The notes: generated by a model from the letters alone, not told the origin. A stretch of DNA of 64,000 nt from Odiellus spinosus (GCA_963920705.1 CAWUCO010000284.1:308222-372221); one strand, 5' to 3'. Positions 34,220 through 50,400 are shown, counted from the first letter of the stretch. Program-made: numbers and translations.

Positions 34220-37200
34220 CTATCTAAAAAACAAGAGTTTTGGAAAATCCGTTGAAAAACATGGAAAATATGGCCAATTCAAAAAAGCATCAAATATCAA
34301 AAAGCGAATTTTTAAAATCTGAATCTTGACTATTTTGATATTGTATGATTTCTTGAATTGGCCATATTTTTCTTGTTTTTCAACGGATTTTTGAAAACTC
34401 TTATTATTTAGACTGTCCATTAATGGCTCTTTCGAATGACTTTGGTTTTGTCTAAATTGCAAAAACGTGACAAATATAAAATTGGTTAAAATTAAGCAAA
34501 AACGCTTAAAAATCAAAGATTATTGAATTCAAATGGACACAAAACATTTGGTTTTTAAGCGATTTAGACAAAATCAACACCAATCGAAAGACAAAATATT
34601 GGTCTATCTAAAAAACAACAGTTTTGGAAAATCCGTTGAAAAACATGGAAAATATGGCCAATTGAAAAAAACATCTAATATCAAAAAGCGAATTTTTATA
34701 AATCTGAAATTTGACTAGTTTCATATGGTATGATTTCTTGAATTGGCCATATTTTTCTTGTTTTTCAACGGATTTTTGAAAACTCTTATTATTTAGACTG
34801 TCCATTAATGGCTCTTTCGAATGATATTGGTTTTGTCTAAATTGCAAAAACGTGACAAATATAAAATTGGTTAAAATTAAGCAAAAACGCTTAAAAATCA
34901 AAGATTATTGAATTCAAATGGACACAAAACATTTGATTTTTAAGCGATTTAGACAAAATCAACTCCATTCGAAAGAGCAAATATTGGTCTATCTAAAAAA
35001 CAACAGTTTTGGAAAATCCGTTGAAAAACATGGAAAATATGGCCAATTGAAAAAAACATCTAATATCAAAAAGCGAATTTTTATAAAACTGAAATTTGAC
35101 TAGTTTCATATGGTATGAAAATTTGACTATTTTGATATTGTATGATTTCTTGAATTGGCCATATTTTTCTTGTTTTTCAACGGATTTTTGAAAACTCATA
35201 TTATTTAGACTGTTCATTAATGGCTCTTTTGAATGACTGGTTTTGTCTTAATTGCAAAAACGTGACAAATATAAAATTGGTTAAAATTAAGCAAAAACGC
35301 TTAAAAATGAAAGATTATTGAATTCAAATGGGCACAAAACATTTGATTTTTAAGCGATTTAGACAAAATCAACACCAATCGAAAGACCAAATATTGGTCT
35401 ATTTCAAAAACAAGAGTTTCGGAAAATCCGTTGAAAAACATGGAAAATATGGCCAATTCAAAAAAACATCAAATATCAAAAATGAATTTTTAAAATCTGA
35501 AATTTGACTAGTTTCATATGGTATGATTTCTTGAATTGGCCATATTTTTCTTGTTTTTCAACGGATTTTTGAAAACTCTTATTATTTAGACTGTCCATTA
35601 ATGGCTCTTTCGAATGACTTTGGTTTTGTCTAAATTGCAAAAACGTGACAAATATAAAATTGGTTAAAATTAAGCAAAAACGCTTAAAAATCAAAGATTA
35701 TTGAATTCAAATGGACACAAAACATTTGGTTTTTAAGCGATTTAGACAAAATCAACACCAATCGAAAGACAAAATATTGGTCTATCTAAAAAACAACAGT
35801 TTTGGAAAATCCGTTGAAAAACATGGAAAATATGGCCAATTGAAAAAAACATCTAATATCAAAAAGCGAATTTTTATAAATCTGAAATTTGACTAGTTTC
35901 ATATGGTATGATTTCTTGAATTGGCCATATTTTTCTTGTTTTTCAACGGATTTTTGAAAACTCTTATTATTTAGACTGTCCATTAATGGCTCTTTCGAAT
36001 GACTTTGGTTTTGTCTAAATTGCAAAAACGTGACAAATATAAAATTGGTTAAAATTAAGCAAAAACGCTTAAAAATCAAAGATTATTGAATTCAAATGGA
36101 CACAAAACATTTGATTTTTAAGCGATTTAGACAAAATCAACTCCATTCGAAAGAGCAAATATTGGTCTATCTAAAAAACAACAGTTTTGGAAAATCCGTT
36201 GAAAAACATGGAAAATATGGCCAATTGAAAAAAACATCTAATATCAAAAAGCGAATTTTTATAAAACTGAAATTTGACTAGTTTCATATGGTATGAAAAT
36301 TTGACTATTTTGATATTGTATGATTTCTTGAATTGGCCATATTTTTCTTGTTTTTCAACGGATTTTTGAAAACTCATATTATTTAGACTGTTCATTAATG
36401 GCTCTTTTGAATGACTGGTTTTGTCTTAATTGCAAAAACGTGACAAATATAAAATTGGTTAAAATTAAGCAAAAACGCTTAAAAATGAAAGATTATTGAA
36501 TTCAAATGGGCACAAAACATTTGATTTTTAAGCGATTTAGACAAAATCAACACCAATCGAAAGACCAAATATTGGTCTATTTCAAAAACAAGAGTTTCGG
36601 AAAATCCGTTGAAAAACATGGAAAATATGGCCAATTCAAAAAACATCAAATATCAAAAAGCGAATTTTTAAAATCTGAATCATGACTATTTTGATATTGT
36701 ATGATTTCTTGAATTGGCCATAATTTTCTTGTGTTTCAACGGATTTTTGAAAACTCTTATTATTTAGACTGTCCATTAATGGCTCTTTCGAATGACTTTG
36801 GTTTTGTCTAAATTGCAAAAACGTGACAAATATAAAATTGGTTAAAATTAATAAAAAACGCTTAAAAATCAAAGATTATTGAATTCAAATGGACACAAAA
36901 CATTTGATTTTTAAGCGATTTAGACAAAATCAACTCCAATCGAAAGAGAAAATATTGGTCTATCTAAAAAACAAGAGTTTTTGAAAATCCGTTGAAAAAC
37001 ATGGAAAATATGGCCAATTGAAAAAAAACATCTAATATCAAAAAGCGAATTTTTATAAATCTGAAATTTGACTATTTTGATATTGTATGATTTCTTGAAT
37101 TGGCCATATTTTTCTTGTTTTTCAACGGATTTTTGAAAACTCTTATTATTTAGACTGTCCATTAATGGCTCTTTCGAATGACTTTGGTTTTGTCTAAATT

Positions 37201-40200
37201 GCAAAAACGTGACAAAAATAAAATTGGTTAAAATTAAGCAAAAACGCTTAAAAATCAAAGATTATTGAATTCAAATGGACACAAAACATTTGGTTTCTAA
37301 GCGATTTAGACAAAATCAACACCAATCGAAAGACAAAATATTGGTCTATCTCAAAAACAAGAGTTTTTGAAAATCCGTTGAAAAACATGGAAAATATGGC
37401 CAATTCAAAAAAACATCAAATATCAAAAATGAATTTTTAAAATCTGAAATTTGACTAGTTTCATATGGTATGATTTCTTGAATTGGCCATATTTTTCTTG
37501 TTTTTCAACGGATTTTTGAAAACTCTTATTATTTAGACTGTCCATTAATGGCTCTTTCGAATGACTTTGGTTTTGTCTAAATTGCAAAAACGTGACAAAT
37601 ATAAAATTGGTTAAAATTAAGCAAAAACGCTTAAAAATCAAAGATTATTGAATTCAAATGGACACAAAACATTTGGTTTTTAAGCGATTTAGACAAAATC
37701 AACACCAATCGAAAGACAAAATATTGGTCTATCTAAAAAACAACAGTTTTGGAAAATCCGTTGAAAAACATGGAAAATATGGCCAATTGAAAAAAACATC
37801 TAATATCAAAAAGCGAATTTTTATAAATCTGAAATTTGACTAGTTTCATATGGTATGATTTCTTGAATTGGCCATATTTTTCTTGTTTTTCAACGGATTT
37901 TTGAAAACTCTTATTATTTAGACTGTCCATTAATGGCTCTTTCGAATGACTTTGGTTTTGTCTAAATTACAAAAACGTGACAAATATAAAATTGGTTAAA
38001 ATTAAGCAAAAACGCTTAAAAATCAAAGATTATTGAATTCAAATGGACACAAAACATTTGATTTTTAAGCGATTTAGACAAAATCAACTCCATTCGAAAG
38101 AGCAAATATTGGTCTATCTAAAAAACAACAGTTTTGGAAAATCCGTTGAAAAACATGGAAAATATGGCCAATTGAAAAAAACATCTAATATCAAAAAGCG
38201 AATTTTTATAAAACTGAAATTTGACTAGTTTCATATGGTATGAAAATTTGACTATTTTGATATTGTATGATTTCTTGAATTGGCCATATTTTTCTTGTTT
38301 TTCAACGGATTTTTGAAAACTCATAATATTTAGACTGTTCATTAATGGCTCTTTTGAATGACTGGTTTTGTCTTAATTGCAAAAACGTGACAAATATAAA
38401 ATTGGTTAAAATTAAGCAAAAACGCTTAAAAATGAAAGATTATTGAATTCAAATGGGCACAAAACATTTGATTTTTAAGCGATTTAGACAAAATCAACAC
38501 CAATCGAAAGACCAAATATTGGTCTATTTCAAAAACAAGAGTTTCGGAAAATCCGTTGAAAAACATGGAAAATATGGCCAATTCAAAAAACATCAAATAT
38601 CAAAAAGCGAATTTTTAAAATCTGAATCATGACTATTTTGATATTGTATGATTTCTTGAATTGGCCATAATTTTCTTGTGTTTCAACGGATTTTTGAAAA
38701 CTCTTATTATTTAGACTGTCCATTAATGGCTCTTTCGAATGACTTTGGTTTTGTCTAAATTGCAAAAACGTGACAAATATAAAATTGGTTAAAATTAATA
38801 AAAAACGCTTAAAAATCAAAGATTATTGAATTCAAATGGACACAAAACATTTGATTTTTAAGCGATTTAGACAAAATCAACTCCAATCGAAAGAGAAAAT
38901 ATTGGTCTATCTAAAAAACAAGAGTTTTTGAAAATCCGTTGAAAAACATGGATAATATGGCCAATTGAAAAAAACATCTAATATCAAAAAGCGAATTTTT
39001 ATAAATCTGAAATTTGACTATTTTGATATTGTATGATTTCTTGAATTGGCCATATTTTTCTTGTTTTTCAACGGATTTTTGAAAACTCTTATTATTTAGA
39101 CTGTCCATTAATGGCTCTTTCGAATGACTTTGGTTTTGTCTAAATTGCAAAACGTGACAAAAATAAAATTGGTTAAAATTAAGCAAAAACGCTTAAAAAT
39201 CAAAGATTATTGAATTCAAATGGACACAAAACATTTGGTTTCTAAGCGATTTAGACAAAATCAACACCAATCGAAAGACAAAATATTGGTCTATCTCAAA
39301 AACAAGAGTTTTTGAAAATCCGTTGAAAAACATGGAAAATATGGCCAATTCAAAAAAACATCAAATATCAAAAATGAATTTTTAAAATCTGAAATTTGAC
39401 TAGTTTCATATGGTATGATTTCTTGAATTGGCCATATTTTTCTTGTTTTTCAACGGATTTTTGAAAACTCTTATTATTTAGACTGTCCATTAATGGCTCT
39501 TTCGAATGACTTTGGTTTTGTCTAAATTGCAAAAACGTGACAAATATAAAATTGGTTAAAATTAAGCAAAAACGCTTAAAAATCAAAGATTATTGAATTC
39601 AAATGGACACAAAACATTTGATTTTTAAGCGATTTAGACAAAATCAACTCCATTCGAAAGAGCAAATATTGGTCTATCTAAAAAACAACAGTTTTGGAAA
39701 ATCCGTTGAAAAACATGGAAAATATGGCCAATTGAAAAAAACATCTAATATCAAAAAGCGAATTTTTATAAATCTGAAATTTGACTAGTTTCATATGGTA
39801 TGAAAATTTGACTATTTTGATATTGTATGATTTCTTGAATTGGCCATATTTTTCTTGTTTTTCAACGGATTTTTGAAAACTCATATTATTTAGACTGTTC
39901 ATTAATGGCTCTTTTGAATGACTGGTTTTGTCTTAATTGCAAAAACGTGACAAATATAAAATTGGTTAAAATTAAGCAAAAACGCTTAAAAATGAAAGAT
40001 TATTGAATTCAAATGGGCACAAAACATTTGATTTTTAAGCGATTTAGACAAAATCAACACCAATCGAAAGACCAAATATTGGTCTATTTCAAAAACAAGA
40101 GTTTTGGAAAATCCGTTGAAAAACATGGAAAATATGGCCAATTCAAAAAACATCAAATATCAAAAAGCGAATTTTTAAAATCTGAATCATGACTATTTTG

Positions 40201-43200
40201 ATATTGTATGATTTCTTGAATTGGCCATAATTTTCTTGTGTTTCAACGGATTTTTGAAAACTCTTATTATTTAGACTGTCCATTAATGGCTCTTTCGAAT
40301 GACTTTGGTTTTGTCTAAATTGCAAAAACGTGACAAATATAAAATTGGTTAAAATTAATAAAAAACGCTTAAAAATCAAAGATTATTGAATTCAAATGGA
40401 CACAAAACATTTGATTTTTAAGCGATTTAGACAAAATCAACTCCAATCGAAAGAGCAAATATTGGTCTATCTAAAAAACAAGAGTTTTTGAAAATCCGTT
40501 GAAAAACATGGAAAATATGGCCAATTGAAAAAAAACATCTAATATCAAAAAGCGAATTTTTATAAATCTGAAATTTGACTATTTTGATATTGTATGATTT
40601 CTTGAATTGGCCATATTTTTCTTGTTTTTCAACGGATTTTTGAAAACTCTTATTATTTAGACTGTCCATTAATGGCTCTTTCGAATGACTTTGGTTTTGT
40701 CTAAATTGCAAAAACGTGACAAAAATAAAATTGGTTAAAATTAAGCAAAAACGCTTAAAAATCAAAGATTATTGAATTCAAATGGACACAAAACATTTGG
40801 TTTCTAAGCGATTTAGACAAAATCAACACCAATCGAAAGACAAAATATTGGTCTATCTCAAAAACAAGAGTTTTTGAAAATCCGTTGAAAAACATGGAAA
40901 ATATGGCCAATTCAAAAAAACATCAAATATCAAAAATGAATTTTTAAAATCTGAAATTTGACTAGTTTCATATGGTATGAAAATTTGACTATTTTGATAT
41001 TGTATGATTTCTTGAATTGGCCATATTTTTCTTGTTTTTCAACGGATTTTTGAAAACTCATATTATTTAGACTGTTCATTAATGGCTCTTTTGAATGACT
41101 GGTTTTGTCTTAATTGCAAAAACGTGACAAATATAAAATTGGTTAAAATTAAGCAAAAACGCTTAAAAATGAAAGATTATTGAATTCAAATGGGCACAAA
41201 ACATTTGATTTTTAAGCGATTTAGACAAAATCAACACCAATCGAAAGACCAAATATTGGTCTATTTCAAAAACAAGAGTTTTGGAAAATCCGTTGAAAAA
41301 CATGGAAAATATGGCCAATTCAAAAAACATCAAATATCAAAAAGCGAATTTTTAAAATCTGAATCATGACTATTTTGATATTGTATGATTTCTTGAATTG
41401 GCCATAATTTTCTTGTGTTTCAACGGATTTTTGAAAACTCTTATTATTTAGACTGTCCATTAATGGCTCTTTCGAATGACTTTGGTTTTGTCTAAATTGC
41501 AAAAACGTGACAAATATAAAATAGGTTAAAATTAATAAAAAACGCTTAAAAATCAAAGATTATTGAATTCAAATGGACACAAAACATTTGATTTTTAAGC
41601 GATTTAGACAAAATCAACTCCAATCGAAAGAGCAAATATTGGTCTATCTAAAAAACAAGAGTTTTTGAAAATCCGTTGAAAAACATGGAAAATATGGCCA
41701 ATTGAAAAAAAACATCTTATATCAAAAAGCGAATTTTTATAAATCTGAAATTTGACTATTTTGATATTGTATGATTTCTTGAATTGGCCATATTTTTCTT
41801 GTTTTTCAACGGATTTTTGAAAACTCTTATTATTTAGACTGTCCATTAATGGCTCTTTCGAATGACTTTGGTTTTGTCTAAATTGCAAAAACGTGACAAA
41901 AATAAAATTGGTTAAAATTAAGCAAAAACGCTTAAAAATCAAAGATTATTGAATTCAAATGGACACAAAACATTTGGTTTCTAAGCGATTTAGACAAAAT
42001 CAACACCAATCGAAAGACAAAATATTGGTCTATCTCAAAAACAAGAGTTTTTGAAAATCCGTTGAAAAACATGGAAAATATGGCCAATTCAAAAAAACCT
42101 CAAATATCAAAAATGAATTTTTAAAATCTGAAATTTGACTAGTTTCATATGGTATGATTTCTTGAATTGGCCATATTTTTCTTGTTTTTCAACGGATTTT
42201 TGAAAACTCTTATTATTTAGACTGTCCATTAATGGCTCTTTCGAATGACTTTGGTTTTGTCTAAATTGCAAAAACGTGACAAATATAAAATTGGTTAAAA
42301 TTAAGCAAAAACGCTTAAAAATCAAAGATTATTGAATTCAAATGGACACAAAACATTTGATTTTTAAGCGATTTAGACAAAATCAACTCCATTCGAAAGA
42401 GCAAATATTGGTCTATCTAAAAAACAACAGTTTTGGAAAATCCGTTGAAAAACATGGAAAATATGGCCAATTGAAAAAACATCTAATATCAAAAAGCGAA
42501 TTTTTATAAATCTGAAATTTGACTAGTTTCATATGGTATGAAAATTTGACTATTTTGATATTGTATGATTTCTTGAATTGGCCATATTTTTCTTGTTTTT
42601 CAACGGATTTTTGAAAACTCATATTATTTAGACTGTTCATTAATGGCTCTTTTGAATGACTGGTTTTGTCTTAATTGCAAAAACGTGACAAATATAAAAT
42701 TGGTTAAAATTAAGCAAAAACGCTTAAAAATGAAAGATTATTGAATTCAAATGGGCACAAAACATTTGATTTTTAAGCGATTTAGACAAAATCAACAACA
42801 AGAGTTTTGGAAAATCCGTTGAAAAACATGGAAAATATGGCCAATTCAAAAAACATCAAATATCAAAAAGCGAATTTTTAAAATCTGAATCATGACTATT
42901 TTGATATTGTATGATTTCTTGAATTGGCCATAATTTTCTTGTGTTTCAACGGATTTTTGAAAACTCTTATTATTTAGACTGTCCATTAATGGCTCTTTCG
43001 AATGACTTTGGTTTTGTCTAAATTGCAAAAACGTGACAAATATAAAATTGGTTAAAATTAATAAAAAACGCTTAAAAATCAAAGATTATTGAATTCAAAT
43101 GGACACAAAACATTTGATTTTTAAGCGATTTAGACAAAATCAACTCCAATCGAAAGAGCAAATATTGGTCTATCTAAAAAACAAGAGTTTTTGAAAATCC

Positions 43201-43470
43201 GTTGAAAAACATGGAAAATATGGCCAATTGAAAAAAAACATCTAATATCAAAAAGCGAATTTTTATAAATCTGAAATTTGACTATTTTGATATTGTATGA
43301 TTTCTTGAATTGGCCATATTTTTCTTGTTTTTCAACGGATTTTTGAAAACTCTTATTATTTAGACTGTCCATTAATGGCTCTTTCGAATGACTTTGGTTT
43401 TGTCTAAATTGCAAAAACGTGACAAAAATAAAATTGGTTAAAATTAGGCAAAAACGCTTAAAAATCAAAG
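34220..43470. repeat. Higher-order repeat domain 1 of the satellite
   Basis: A 27-bp insertion variant (CATATGGTATGAAAATTTGAC junction) occurs here at about 35116, 36294, 38241, 39801, 40978 and 42539, with gaps of 1178, 1947, 1560, 1177 and 1561 bp. These equal 3, 5, 4, 3 and 4 units plus 27 bp. Between matching positions the blocks are nearly identical. Two further copies lie outside the domain at about 25091 and 30490. The domain is a set of nested, length-variable multimers made by unequal exchange. Confidence 0.8.
42790..42805. other. Short deletion in a satellite unit
   Basis: ATCAACAACAAGAGTTTTGG joins the start of ATCAACACCAATCG directly to AACAAGAG. About 35 bp that are present in sister copies are missing; AACA at both sides suggests deletion between short direct repeats. 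Confidence 0.7.
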
Positions 43471-44427
43471 ATTATTGAATTCAAATGGACACAAAACATT
43501 TGGTTTCTAAGCGATTTAGACAAAATCAACACCAATCTAAAGACAAAATATTGGTCTATCTCAAAAACAAGAGTTTTTGAAAATCCGTTGAAAAACATGG
43601 AAAATATGGCCAATTCAAAAAAACATCAAATATCAAAAATGAATTTTTAAAATCTGAAATTTGACTATTTTGATATTGTATGATTTCTTGAATCGGCCAT
43701 ATTTTTCTTGTTTTTCAACGGATTTTTGAAAACTCTTATTATTAAGACTGTCCATTAATGGTTCTTTCGAATGACTGGTTTTGTCTTAATTGCAAAAACG
43801 TGACAAATATAAAATTGGTTAAAATTAAGCAAAAACGTTTAAAAATCAAAGATTATTGAATTCAAAGGGACACAAAACATTTGATTTTTAAGCGATTTAG
43901 ACAAAATCAACACCAATCGAAAGAGCAAATATTGGTCTATCTAAAAAACCAGATTTTTAGAAAATCCGTTAAAAAACATGGAAAATATGGCCATTTCAAA
44001 AAACATTTAATATCAAAAAATGAATTTTTAAAATCTGAAATTTGACTATTTTGATATTGTATGATTTCTTGAATTGGCCATATTTTTCTTGTTTTTCAAC
44101 GGATTTTTGAAAACTCATATTATTTAGACTGTTCATTAATGGCTCTTTCGAATGACTGGTTTTGTCTTAATTGCAAAAACGTGACAAATATAAAATTGGT
44201 TAAAATTAAGCAAAAACGTTTAAAAATCAAAGATTATTGAATTCAAAGGGACACAAAACATTTGATTTTTAAGCGATTTAGACAAAATCAACACCAATCG
44301 AAAGAGCAAATATTGGTCTATCTAAAAAACCAGATTTTTAGAAAATCCGTTAAAAAACATGGAAAATATGGCCATTTCAAAAAAACATCTAATATCAAAA
44401 AATGAATTTTTAAAATCTGAAATTTGA

Positions 44428-47400
44428 CTATTTAATATTGTATGATTTCTTGAATTGGCCATATTTTTCTTGTTTTTCAACGGATTTTTGAAAACTCTTA
44501 TTATTTAGACTGTCCATTAATGGCTCTTTCGAATGACTTTGGTTTTGTCTAAATTGCAAAAACGTGACAAATATAAAATTGGTTAAAATTAAGCAAAAAC
44601 GCTTAAAAATCAAAGATTATTGAATTCAAATGGACACAAAACATTTGGTTTTTAAGCGATTTAGACAAAATCAACACCAATCGAAAGACAAAATATTGGT
44701 CTATCTAAAAAACAACAGTTTTGGAAAATCCGTTGAAAAACATGGAAAATATGGCCAATTGAAAAAAACATCTAATATCAAAAAGCGAATTTTTATAAAT
44801 CTGAAATTTGACTAGTTTCATATGGTATGATTTCTTGAATTGGACATATTTTTCTTGTTTTTCAACGGATTTTTGAAAACTCTTATTATTTAGACTGTCC
44901 ATTAATGGCTCTTTCGAATGACTTTGGTTTTGTCTAAATTGCAAAAACGTGACAAATATAAAATTGGTTAAAATTAAGCAAAAACGCTTAAAAATCAAAG
45001 ATTATTGAATTCAAATGGACACAAAACATTTGATTTTTAAGCGATTTAGACAAAATCAACTACAATCGAAAGAGCAAATATTGGTCTATCTAAAAAACAA
45101 CAGTTTTGGACAATCCGTTGAAAAACATGGAAAATATGGCCAATTGAAAAAAACATCTAATATCAAAAAGCGAATTTTTATAAATCTGAAATTTGACTAG
45201 TTTCATATGGTATGATTTCTTGAATTGGCCATATTTTTCTTGTTTTTCAACGGATTTTTGAAAAATCATATTATTTAGACTGTCCATTAATGGCTCTTTC
45301 GAATGAATGGTTTTGTTATAATTGCAAAACCGTGACAAATATAAAATTGGTTAAAATTAAGCAAAAACGCTTAAAAATCAAAGATTATTGGATTCAAATG
45401 GACACAAAACATATGATTTTTAAGCGATATAGACAAAATCAACACCAATCGAAAGAGCAAATATAGGTCTATCTAAAAAACAAGAGTTTTGGAAAATCCG
45501 TTGAAAAACATGGAAAGTATGGCCTATTCAAAAAAACATCTAATATCAAAAAGCGAATTTTTAAAATCTGAAATTTGACTATTTAATATTGTATGATTTC
45601 TTGAATTGGCCATATTTTTCTTGTTTTTCAACGGATTTTTGAAAACTCTTATTATTTAGACTGTCCATTAATGGCTCTTTCGAATGACTTTGGTTTTGTC
45701 TACATTGCAAAAACGTGACAAATATAAAATTGGTTAAAATTAAGCAAAAACGCTTAAAAATCAAAGATTATTGGATTCAAATGGACACAAAACATTTGAT
45801 TTTTAAGCGATATAGACAAAATCAACACCAATCGATAGAGCAAATATAGGTCTATCTAAAAAATAAGAGTTTTGGAAAATCCGTTGAAAAACATGAAAAG
45901 TATGGCCAATTCAAAAAAACATCTAATATCAAAAAGCGAATTTTTAAAATCAGAAATTTGACTATTTAATATTGTATGATTTCTTGAATTTTCCATATTT
46001 TTCTTGTTTTTCAACGGATTTTTGAAAACTCATATTATTTAAACTGTTCATTAATGGCTCTTTCGAATGACTGGTTTTGTCTTAATTGCAAAAACGTGAC
46101 AAATATAAAATTGGTTAAAATTAAGCAAAAACGCTGTAAAGTCAAAGATTATTGAATTCAAATGGACACAAAACATTTGATTTTTAAGCGATTTAGACAA
46201 AATCAACACCAATCGAAAGAGCAAATATTCGTCTATCTAAAAAAATAAGAGTTTTGGAAAATCCGTTGAAAAACATGGAAAATATGGCCAATTCAAAAAA
46301 GCATCAAATATCAAAAAACGAATTTTTAAAATCTGAAATTTGACTATTTAGATATTGTATGATTTCTTGAATTGGCCATATTTTTCTTGTTTTTCAACGG
46401 ATTTTTGAAAACTCTTATTATTTAGACTGTCCATTAATGGCTCTTTCGAATGACTTTGGTTTTGTCTACATTGCAAAAACGTGACAAATATAAAATTTAT
46501 TTAAAATTAAGCAAAAACGCTTAAAAATCAAAGATTATTGAATTCAAATGGACACAAAACATTTGATTTTTAAGCGATCTAGACAAAATCAACACCAATC
46601 AAAAGACCAAATATCGGTCTATCTCAAAAACAAGAGTTTTGGAAAATCCGTTGAAAAACATGGAAAATATGGCCAATTCAAAAAAGCATCAAATATCAAA
46701 AAGCGAATTTTTAAAATCTGAATCTTGACTATTTTGATATTGTATGATTTCTTGAATTGGCCATATTTTTCTTGTTTTTCAACGGATTTTTGAAAACTCT
46801 TATTATTTAGACTGTCCATTAATGGCTCTTTCGAATGACTTTGGTTTTGTCTAAATTGCAAAAACGTGACAAATATAAAATTGGTTAAAATTAAGCAAAA
46901 ACGCTTAAAAATCAAAGATTATTGAATTCAAATGGACGCAAAACATTTGATTTTTAAGCGATTTAGACAAAATCAACTACAATCGAAAGAGCAAATATTG
47001 GTCTATCTAAAAAACAACAGTTTTGGAAAATCCGTTGAAAAACATGGAAAATATGGCCAATTGAAAAAAACATCTAATATCAAAAAGCGAATTTTTATAA
47101 ATCTGAAATTTGACTAGTTTCATATGGTATGATTTCTTGAATTGGCCATATTTTTCTTGTTTTTCAACGGATTTTTGAAAAATCATATTATTTAGACTGT
47201 CCATTAATGGCTCTTTCGAATGAATGGTTTTGTTATAATTGCAAAAACGTGACAAATATAAAATTGGTTAAAATTAAGCAAAAACGCTTAAAAATCAAAG
47301 ATTATTGGATTCAAATGGACACAAAACATATGATTTTTAAGCGATATAGACAAAATCAACACCAATCGAAAGAGCAAATATAGGTCTATCTAAAAAACAA

Positions 47401-50400
47401 GAGTTTTGGAAAATCCGTTGAAAAACATGGAAAGTATGGCCTATTCAAAAAAACATCTAATATCAAAAAGCGAATTTTTAAAATCTGAAATTTGACTATT
47501 TAATATTGTATGATTTCTTGAATTGGCCATATTTTTCTTGTTTTTCAACGGATTTTTGAAAACTCTTATTATTTAGACTGTCCATTAATGGCTCTTTCGA
47601 ATGACTTTGGTTTTGTCTACATTGCAAAAACGTGACAAATATAAAATTGGTTAAAATTAAGCAAAAACGCTTAAAAATCAAAGATTATTGGATTCAAATG
47701 GACACAAAACATTTGATTTTTAAGCGATATAGACAAAATCAACACCAATCGATAGAGCAAATATAGGTCTATCTAAAAAACAAGAGTTTTGGAAAATCCG
47801 TTGAAAAACATGGAAAGTATGGCCAATTCAAAAAAAATCTAATATCAAAAAGCGAATTTTTAAAATCAGAAATTTGACTATTTAATATTGTATGATTTCT
47901 TGAATTTTCCATATTTTTCTTGTTTTTCAACGGATTTTTGAAAACTCATATTATTTAAACTGTTCATTAATGGCTCTTTCGAATGACTGGTTTTGTCTTA
48001 ATTGCAAAAACGTGACAAATATAAAATTGGTTAAAATTAAGCAAAAACGCTGTAAAGTCAAAGATTATTGAATTTAAATGGACACAAAACATTTGATTTT
48101 TAAGCGATTTAGACAAAATCAACACCAATCGAAAGAGCAAATATTCGTCTATCTAAAAAAACAAGAGTTTTGGAAAATCCGTTGAAAAACATGGAAAATA
48201 TGGCCAATTCAAAAAAGCATCAAATATCAAAAAACGAATTTTTAAAATCTGAAATTTGACTATTTAGATATTGTATGATTTCTTGAATTGGCCATATTTT
48301 TCTTGTTTTTCAACGGATTTTTGAAAACTCTTATTATTTAGACTGTCCATTAATGGCTCTTTCGAATGACTTTGGTTTTGTCTACATTGCAAAAACGTGA
48401 CAAATATAAAATTTATTTAAAATTAAGCAAAAACGCTTAAAAATCAAAGATTATTGAATTCAAATGGACACAAAACATTTGATTTTTAAGCGATCTAGAC
48501 AAAATCAACACCAATCAAAAGACCAAATATCGGTCTATCTCAAAAACAAGAGTTTTGGAAAATCCGTTGAAAAACATGGAAAATATGGCCAATTCAAAAA
48601 ACATCAAATATCAAAAAGCGAATTTTTAAAATCTGAATCTTGACTATTTTGATATTGTATGATTTCTTGAATTGGCCATAATTTTCTTGTTTTTCAACGG
48701 ATTTTTGAAAACTCTTATTATTTAGACTGTCCATTAATGGCTCTTTCGAATGACTTTGGTTTTGTCTAAATTGCAAAAACGTGACAAATATAAAATTGGT
48801 TAAAATTAATAAAAAACGCTTAAAAATCAAAGATTATTGAATTCAAAGGGACACAAAACATTTGATTTTTAAGCGATTTAGACAAAATCTACACCAATCG
48901 AAAGAGCAAATATTCGTCTATCTAAAAAAACAAGAGTTTTGGAAAATCCGTTGAAAAACATGGAAAATATGGCCAATTCAAAAAAGCATCAAATATCAAA
49001 AAGCGAATTTTTAAAATCTGAATCTTGACTATTTTGATATTGTATGATTTCTTGAATTGGCCATATTTTTCTTGTTTTTCAACGGATTTTTGAAAACTCT
49101 TATTATTTAGACTGTCCATTAATGGCTCTTTCGAATGACTTTGGTTTTGTCTAAATTGCAAAAACGTGACAAATATAAAATTGGTTAAAATTAAGCAAAA
49201 ACGCTTAAAAATCAAAGATTATTGAATTCAAATGGACACAAAACATTTGATTTTTAAGCGATTTAGACAAAATCAACTACAATCGAAAGAGCAAATATTG
49301 GTCTATCTAAAAAACAACAGTTTTGGAAAATCCGTTGAAAAACATGGAAAATATGGCCAATTGAAAAAAACATCTAATATCAAAAAGCGAATTTTTATAA
49401 ATCTGAAATTTGACTAGTTTCATATGGTATGATTTCTTGAATTGGCCATATTTTTCTTGTTTTTCAACGGATTTTTGAAAAATCATATTATTTAGACTGT
49501 CCATTAATGGCTCTTTCGAATGAATGGTTTTGTTATAATTGCAAAAACGTGACAAATATAAAATTGGTTAAAATTAAGCAAAAACGCTTAAAAATCAAAG
49601 ATTATTGGATTCAAATGGACACAAAACATGATTTTTAAGCGATATAGACAAAATCAACACCAATTGAAAGAGCAAATATAGGTCTATCTAAAAAACAAGA
49701 GTTTTGGAAAATCCGTTGAAAAACATGGAAAGTATGGCCTATTCAAAAAAACATCTAATATCAAAAAGCGAATTTTTAAAATCTGAAATTTGACTATTTA
49801 ATATTGTATGATTTCTTGAATTGGCCATATTTTTCTTGTTTTTCAACGGATTTTTGAAAACTCTTATTATTTAGACTGTCCATTAATTGCTCTTTCGAAT
49901 GACTTTGGTTTTGTCTACATTGCAAAAACGTGACAAATATAAAATTGGTTAAAATTAAGCAAAAACGCTTAAAAATCAAAGATTATTGGATTCAAATGGA
50001 CACAAAACATTTGATTTTTAAGCGATATAGACAAAATCAACACCAATCGATAGAGCAAATATAGGTCTATCTAAAAAACAAGAGTTTTGGAAAATCCGTT
50101 GAAAAACATGGAAAGTATGGCCAATTCAAAAAAACATCTAATATCAAAAAGCGAATTTTTAAAATCAGAAATTTGACTATTTAATATTGTATGATTTCTT
50201 GAATTTTCCATATTTTTCTTGTTTTTCAACGGATTTTTGAAAACTCATATTATTTAAACTGTTCATTAATGGCTCTTTCGAATGACTGGTTTTGTCTTAA
50301 TTGCAAAAACGTGACAAATATAAAATTGGTTAAAATTAAGCAAAAACGCTGTAAAGTCAAAGATTATTGAATTCAAATGGACACAAAACATTTGATTTTT

